Under the pieces are notes generated by a model that worked only from the letters and a program-made list of their open reading frames with translations, did no database searches and was not told the DNA's origin. 33,384 nt of DNA from Deltaproteobacteria bacterium (GTDB lineage Bacteria; Desulfobacterota; Desulfobaccia; Desulfobaccales; 0-14-0-80-60-11): assembly GCA_030018495.1 (NCBI GenBank), contig JASEFS010000025.1, forward strand, positions 1 to 33,384. The letters are read 5' to 3'. A program made the translations under genes and the position numbers. Below, in pieces: positions 30,085 to 33,384 of this stretch. The first letter of the stretch is position 1, and each line of letters opens with the position of its first letter.

Positions 30085-30915
30085 TCAGACCCTGACCTGA
30101 TAGCTTACGGTAGGCACTTGCCGGCCTCTAAGAACTACCGAGGGGGCAGGTTCAGTGGGAAATCGCCCCTCCACCTCCCGGAAGGTGGACTCACTGATGA
30201 TAATTCGGGCATCAATATCTTTGGCCACCTCCAGGAGCCGGGCCGCCACATTGACCACATCGCCGATGATGGTAAAATCCATGCGCTTTTCGCTGCCGAT
30301 ATTGCCTACAAGAGCTTCACCGGTGTTAATGCCGATGCGCATGCCTTGGATGGGGGTTAGATTCTGGGCCCGCATTTGCGCCAGGCAGCGATGCATGTCC
30401 AGGGCACAGGAGACGGCCTGCGCGGCTGCCTGGGGGACTTCCAGGGGTGCGCCGAAAAAAACCATCATACCGTCGCCCAGAAATTTGTCCAGGGTCCCCT
30501 GATGCTCAAACACCACCTCCACCATCCGGCTGAAGTACTCGTTAAGCACGGCCACCACATCACCAGGGTCCATTTTCTCAGACATAGTAGTGAATCCGAT
30601 GATATCGGCGAAGAGCACGGAGAGCTGGCGGCGCTGGCCGCCCAACTGCAAGGACTCCGGATTGTTCAGAATCTCCTGGCACATCTCCGGACTGAGGTAG
30701 CGGGACAAGGTATCCCTTAGGAAGCGCTTTTGTTCATAAAGACGCAAGCGACTCCTAAGCGAGGCCTCGTGGCCGGCTTCCTCCTGGGCGATCTCCTGAA
30801 GCAGGCGCTTGAGCTCCGGATCATCGGCCTCTTCGGCCAGAGCCAGGTAACTTTTCCGGGCCTCCAGCTCATGGGCGATGGCCAGTTCGATGGCCTGAAT
30901 GATGTCCAGTTCCAT
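30085..30915 (-). CDS. Rubrerythrin/ferritin-like domain fused to class III adenylate cyclase
   Basis: A 276-residue cytoplasmic protein. Residues 1-60 resemble one helical pair of a rubrerythrin-like diiron domain: AIELAIAHELEARKSYLALA, then EEADDPELKRLL and the EExGH motif (Glu45, Glu46, His49). Two copies in a dimer could complete a four-helix bundle. From about residue 95 follows a class III cyclase with metal Asp in FADIIGF (Asp104) and GDG (Asp148), Lys144 before it, GINTGEALVGNIG, and FTIIGDVVNVAARLL. Lys144 and the Thr in FTIIGD point to ATP rather than GTP. Start ATG 30915 has AGGAGG upstream. It may make cAMP in response to iron, oxygen or peroxide; this is inference. Confidence 0.83.
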   Translation of the reverse strand: MELDIIQAIELAIAHELEARKSYLALAEEADDPELKRLLQEIAQEEAGHEASLRSRLRLYEQKRFLRDTLSRYLSPEMCQEILNNPESLQLGGQRRQLSVLFADIIGFTTMSEKMDPGDVVAVLNEYFSRMVEVVFEHQGTLDKFLGDGMMVFFGAPLEVPQAAAQAVSCALDMHRCLAQMRAQNLTPIQGMRIGINTGEALVGNIGSEKRMDFTIIGDVVNVAARLLEVAKDIDARIIISESTFREVEGRFPTEPAPSVVLRGRQVPTVSYQVRV

Positions 30916-30984
30916 GTCGCCGCCTCCTTGCGAATTTTTACACAAATTTTTTCCAAATGCATAGACCTGAATAACTACTTTGTG

Positions 30985-31040
30985 AAAAAAATCTTTGAGG
31001 GTGGCCGGGCGAGCGCGAAAATACAAAAAAATCTTTGAAG
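30985..31040. repeat. Sixteen-base direct repeats in the divergent promoter region
   Basis: AAAAAAATCTTTGARG occurs at 30985-31000 and 31025-31040, exactly 40 bases apart, and both copies are followed within a few bases by GCCGG. They lie in the 165-base divergent region between the cyclase fusion and the His-rich gene. A hairpin with a GCAGCC/GGCTGC stem (31040-31045 with 31056-31061) follows the second copy. A regulator-binding pair or a short duplication are both possible. Confidence 0.6.
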
Positions 31041-31080
31041 CAGCCGGCTTTTCCGGGCTGCTGCCTTGAAGGAAACCACG

Positions 31081-31470
31081 ATGTCTTCGCCATCCAAGGT
31101 TGAAATCATCATCTACGACGCTCCCGCCGCGGCCTCCTCGGGCTGCGCCTGTGGCTGCGGCGGCCACGGCCACGACCATGAGCACGGCCACGCGGTCGAA
31201 GACCCTATTGCCAAAGTGAGCATTGAAATGCAGGCCCGCGCCTTGGCCATGACCATGCAGAAGGACTTCCCCGGCCGGGTGACGGTGGAGTATGTCAATG
31301 TGCTCAAAGACCCCCGGGGGCCGCACCTTCCCCAAACCAAACTTTTGTGTTCCATGACTTACCCGACGCCGCTGGTATATCTGAACGGCAAAGGCCGGTT
31401 TGCCGGCGCCGTTCCGGTGGAACGGCTTAGGGAAGAGGTGCAAAAGCTTTTATCGGCCGATGTTAGCTGA
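31081..31470 (+). CDS. His/Cys-rich protein with thioredoxin-like fold candidate
   Basis: A 129-residue protein with a short beta strand (SKVEIIIYDAP), then a metal-binding-like insert CACGCGGHGHDHEHGH (residues about 22-37), and an alpha/beta body (TVEYVNVLKD, MTYPTPLVYLNGKGRF, LREEVQKLL) that resembles the C-terminal half of a thioredoxin or glutaredoxin fold with a cis-Pro (TYPTP). The His-rich loop suggests Ni, Zn or Cu binding. Start ATG 31081 has GAAGGAAA upstream; the frame is open back to 31066. The sulfur-transporter pair follows 135 bases later, so it may be a sulfur or metal carrier. Family not recognised. Confidence 0.7.
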   Translation: MSSPSKVEIIIYDAPAAASSGCACGCGGHGHDHEHGHAVEDPIAKVSIEMQARALAMTMQKDFPGRVTVEYVNVLKDPRGPHLPQTKLLCSMTYPTPLVYLNGKGRFAGAVPVERLREEVQKLLSADVS

Positions 31471-31537
31471 TAGAGTAAAAAACGGCCGGCGGATCAAATT
31501 TTGCAGAAATACGGACTCCGTGCGGTCGGCAACTTTG

Positions 31538-31555
31538 CCCGCTTCCCCTGGCGGG
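31538..31555 (+). terminator. Weak terminator-like hairpin after the His-rich gene
   Basis: CCCGC (31538-31542) pairs with GCGGG (31551-31555), followed by TTATTTTA. The stem is short, so read-through into the YeeE/YedE pair is likely. The start region of the transporter gene overlaps the T tract. Confidence 0.4.
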
Positions 31556-31604
31556 TTATTTTATGGGACATGGAGGCACTTTTCTGTCCGTGAAAGGAAA
31601 AACT

Positions 31605-32129
31605 GTGTCCGGAAAATCTCGTGAGGGCTGGAGCCCATATCTGGCCGGAGCCCTGACCGGCTTGGTCATGGTGTTCTCGGTGTGGCTGAGCGGCAAGTTC
31701 TTCGGGGCCTCCACCAGTTTTGTCCGCACCGCCGGCTTGCTGGAGTCCCTGGTGGCTCCAGAGCGGGTGGAGCGCCTGCCGTATTTCCTGGAAAACCCGC
31801 CCAAGCTGGATTGGCAGTGGATGTTCGTGCTGGGCATATTGCTGGGCTCTTACGCGGCGGCCAAGCTCTTCGGCGATTTCCGTTGGGAGGCGGTGCCGCC
31901 CATGTGGCAGGAGAGGTTCGGTTCCGATCAGGTGACCCGCGGCTTAACGGCTTTTGCAGGTGGAGCGGTGGCCATATTCGGAGCCCGACTGGCCGACGGC
32001 TGACCCAGCGGCCATGGCTTGAGCGGTCTGCTCCAGCTATCCGTCAGCGGCTTTATCGCTTTGGCCTGTTTTTTTGTCGGGGGGGTGGTGGCGGCGCGCC
32101 TTCTTTACGGCGGAGGCAGGCAGCCATGA
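31605..32129 (+). CDS. YeeE/YedE family sulfur transporter subunit, predicted selenoprotein (TGA at 32001-32003)
   Basis: A 174-residue membrane protein of the YeeE/YedE (TsuA/PmpA-like) family, whose relatives import thiosulfate or related sulfur species through a conserved Cys relay. The frame contains one TGA, at codon 133, in GARLADG-U-PSGHG, exactly where the family has its conserved Cys (GGC-x-SGHG). After it the sequence continues as a normal family end (LLQLSVSGFIALACFFVGGV) to TGA 32127-32129, overlapping the next gene's ATG (ATGA). A SECIS-like hairpin lies at 32016-32038. GTG 31605 is chosen because AAGGA lies 6 bases before it; ATG 31563 is an alternative with no ribosome site. 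A pseudogene caused by a point mutation is the competing explanation. Confidence 0.85.
32016..32038 (+). promoter_or_regulatory. SECIS element of the YeeE/YedE selenoprotein
   Basis: GGCTTGAGC (32016-32024) pairs with GCTCCAGCT (32030-32038), with one mismatch and one wobble, around the apical loop GGUCU. The loop sequence is the same GGUCU as in the E. coli fdhF SECIS, and it begins 21 bases after the TGA, close to the 18 bases in fdhF. It lies within coding sequence, as bacterial SECIS elements do. Confidence 0.75.
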
Positions 32130-32653
32130 AAATTCTGATCTACGGCTTTGCCACCGGCATCCTGTTCGGCTTTCTCCTCCAGCGCGGCCAGGTGCTGCGC
32201 TATGAAAAACAATTGGGCGCCCTGCGCCTCCTGGACATGACCATCGTTAAATTCATGCTGTCCAGCATCCTGGTGGCCATGGTAGGAATTTACCTCCTTT
32301 TTGATTTGGGCCTGGTCAAGCTCTCGGTGAAACCCACGATTTTGGGAGGAAACATTCTCGGCGGCCTTGTCTTCGGCGTGGGCTGGGGGCTTTTCGGCTT
32401 TTGCCCGGGCACCGCGGTAGGCGCGGCGGGCGAGGGCCGCTGGGGCGTGCTGTGGGGTATTGCCGGCATGATCGTCGGCGCCGCGGTTTTCGCCGAGACC
32501 TACCCCTTCCTGAAATCAACGGTCCTGACCTGGGGGAACCTGGGTAAACTCACCCTGCCGCAAGTGCTGGGGCTGAACCACTGGATCGTTATTCCGGTTA
32601 TGATTGCGGCGATTTTGAGCCTGTTTTATTGGTTTGAAAAATCCGGTTTATAA
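32126..32653 (+). CDS. DUF6691 / YeeE-YedE partner subunit
   Basis: A 175-residue membrane protein that forms the second half of the two-gene YeeE/YedE transporter (PmpB-like). About four to five hydrophobic helices are visible, with FATGILFGFLLQRGQVL at the start and GVGWGLFGFCPGTAVGAAGE in the middle, where the conserved Cys of CPGT is intact. The start ATG overlaps the selenoprotein's stop as ATGA, so its translation probably depends on ribosomes that read through the upstream TGA. The longer open frame back to 31682 is out-of-frame upstream sequence. Confidence 0.87.
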   Translation: MKILIYGFATGILFGFLLQRGQVLRYEKQLGALRLLDMTIVKFMLSSILVAMVGIYLLFDLGLVKLSVKPTILGGNILGGLVFGVGWGLFGFCPGTAVGAAGEGRWGVLWGIAGMIVGAAVFAETYPFLKSTVLTWGNLGKLTLPQVLGLNHWIVIPVMIAAILSLFYWFEKSGL

Positions 32654-32722
32654 AATCGGGGAAAGCACCCGAACCGAGGCCAAGGAGATACACTCCGCCG
32701 GAGACTTGCCTCTAAGCGTATT

Positions 32723-33384
32723 GTGGACAGCGTAACTTCCCGGCCCATCATTACCCTGCTCACCGACTTCGGCTGCCGCGACGCGTATGCGGCCGCCATG
32801 AAGGGGGTGATCCTGGGGATAAACCCGCAAGTTTGCCTGGTGGACCTGACCCATGAGATTCCCCCTCACGACATCGCGGCCGCGGCCTTTGTCCTGGCTG
32901 AGGCTGCCCCCTTTTTCCCCCCGGAGACCATACACCTGGCCGTGGTGGACCCGGGTGTGGGCAGCGCCCGCCGGGGGTTGGCGGCGCGGGCCCGCGGCCA
33001 GTTCTGCATAGGCCCCGACAACGGTCTGTTCCATTTCCTCTTCCAGGGCGCCCCCGACTTGGCCATTTTTTCTCTGGAAAACCCGGCCTATTTCCTTTCC
33101 GAAATCTCCGCCACTTTTCACGGCCGGGATATCTTCGCGCCCGTGGCCGCCCATCTTTCCCGGGGTCTGGCCCTGGAAAAGCTTGGCCCGGTTGTGGACG
33201 ACCCGGTAGTTTTGCCTGTTGCGGAACCGGTATTCGGCCGCGACCGGGCGGAAGGCGAAATCGTTTATGTGGACCGCTTCGGCAATTTGGTGAGCAATAT
33301 AAATTGGCAGAGATTGTCGGATTGGCTGAACGGGTCAGAAGTTCGCCTTGAGCTCGGAAGCCTCACATTAAACCGCCTCAGTCG
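32723..33384 (+). CDS. SAM hydroxide adenosyltransferase family protein (partial, cut by window end)
   Basis: The C-terminal part is missing. The N-terminal 220 residues match the SAM hydrolase (DUF62/duf-62-like) family, which cleaves S-adenosylmethionine to adenosine and methionine. Motifs are ITLLTDFGCRDAYAAAMKGV, LVDLTHEIPPHDIAAAAF, HLAVVDPGVGSARRGLA, FCIGPDNGLFHF and ATFHGRDIFAPVAAHL, then YVDRFGNLVSNI. There is no upstream ATG in frame after the previous stop, so GTG 32723 is the most likely start, although no ribosome site lies close to it. It is on the same strand and in the same reading frame as the preceding gene, with a 69-base gap. Confidence 0.88.
   Translation, partial: MDSVTSRPIITLLTDFGCRDAYAAAMKGVILGINPQVCLVDLTHEIPPHDIAAAAFVLAEAAPFFPPETIHLAVVDPGVGSARRGLAARARGQFCIGPDNGLFHFLFQGAPDLAIFSLENPAYFLSEISATFHGRDIFAPVAAHLSRGLALEKLGPVVDDPVVLPVAEPVFGRDRAEGEIVYVDRFGNLVSNINWQRLSDWLNGSEVRLELGSLTLNRLS

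Noticed and set aside
31563-32003. A 146-residue truncated YeeE/YedE gene ending at TGA 32001
   Set aside because: Coding similarity continues past the TGA to 32129 and the next gene overlaps that later stop, so truncation is the weaker explanation.
31682-32653. A 323-residue frame for the partner transporter gene
   Set aside because: The first 148 codons are out of frame with the selenoprotein and look non-membrane and Arg/Gly-rich; ATG 32126 starts the real protein.
32648-33154. A 168-residue minus-strand frame at the window end
   Set aside because: Antisense of the SAM hydroxide adenosyltransferase, which has clear family motifs on the plus strand.

Overview
This GC-rich window looks like the chromosome of a sulfate-reducing bacterium of the deltaproteobacterial (Desulfobacterota) type. 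It carries the full cytoplasmic sulfate-to-sulfite module on the minus strand: sat, a small ORF, aprB, aprA, qmoA, qmoB and qmoC (29838 down to 20704). Hopanoid-type glycosyltransferase, split class I fumarase, LarB and at least two probable selenocysteine proteins fit that assignment. The exact genus is inference.

Layout. 1-1400: a thioredoxin-like selenoprotein gene and a HAD hydrolase (minus strand). 1.5-6.9 kb: plus-strand genes for an HpnI-like glycosyltransferase, LarB, RmuC, an FAD-dependent oxidoreductase and a small protein. 6.9-15.4 kb: minus-strand housekeeping genes (sensor kinase, fumarase alpha/beta, PBP1A, WbqC-like protein, YifB/ComM ATPase). 15.4-18.6 kb: an accessory stretch with a three-gene AT-rich islet behind its own sigma70-like promoter, three REP-like palindromes, a BrnA antitoxin remnant and uncharacterised genes. 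18.6-20.3 kb: beta-flower-type, CoA-binding and YkgJ-type proteins. 20.6-30.1 kb: the sulfate-activation and APS-reduction locus with two terminators, a good promoter and a structured leader. 30.1-31.5 kb: a rubrerythrin-like/adenylate cyclase fusion divergent from a His/Cys-rich thioredoxin-fold candidate. 31.6-33.4 kb: a YeeE/YedE sulfur-transporter pair and a SAM hydroxide adenosyltransferase cut by the window end.

The most interesting result is two genes that look broken by an in-frame TGA but are better read as selenoproteins. In the thioredoxin-like gene (272-613) the TGA replaces the first Cys of a CPHC active site. In the YeeE/YedE gene (31605-32129) the TGA replaces the conserved Cys of a GGC-x-SGHG motif. 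It is followed at SECIS distance by a hairpin with a GGUCU apical loop, and read-through ends in an ATGA overlap with the partner gene. A selenocysteine inside a putative thiosulfate/sulfur channel, close to the APS-reduction genes, would be a notable variation on sulfur uptake.

How the genes fit together: Sat activates sulfate to APS, AprBA reduces APS to sulfite, and QmoABC links AprBA to the menaquinone pool. The nearby YeeE/YedE pair may import thiosulfate or another sulfur species. The cyclase fusion may couple redox or iron state to cAMP. These last two links rest on proximity only.
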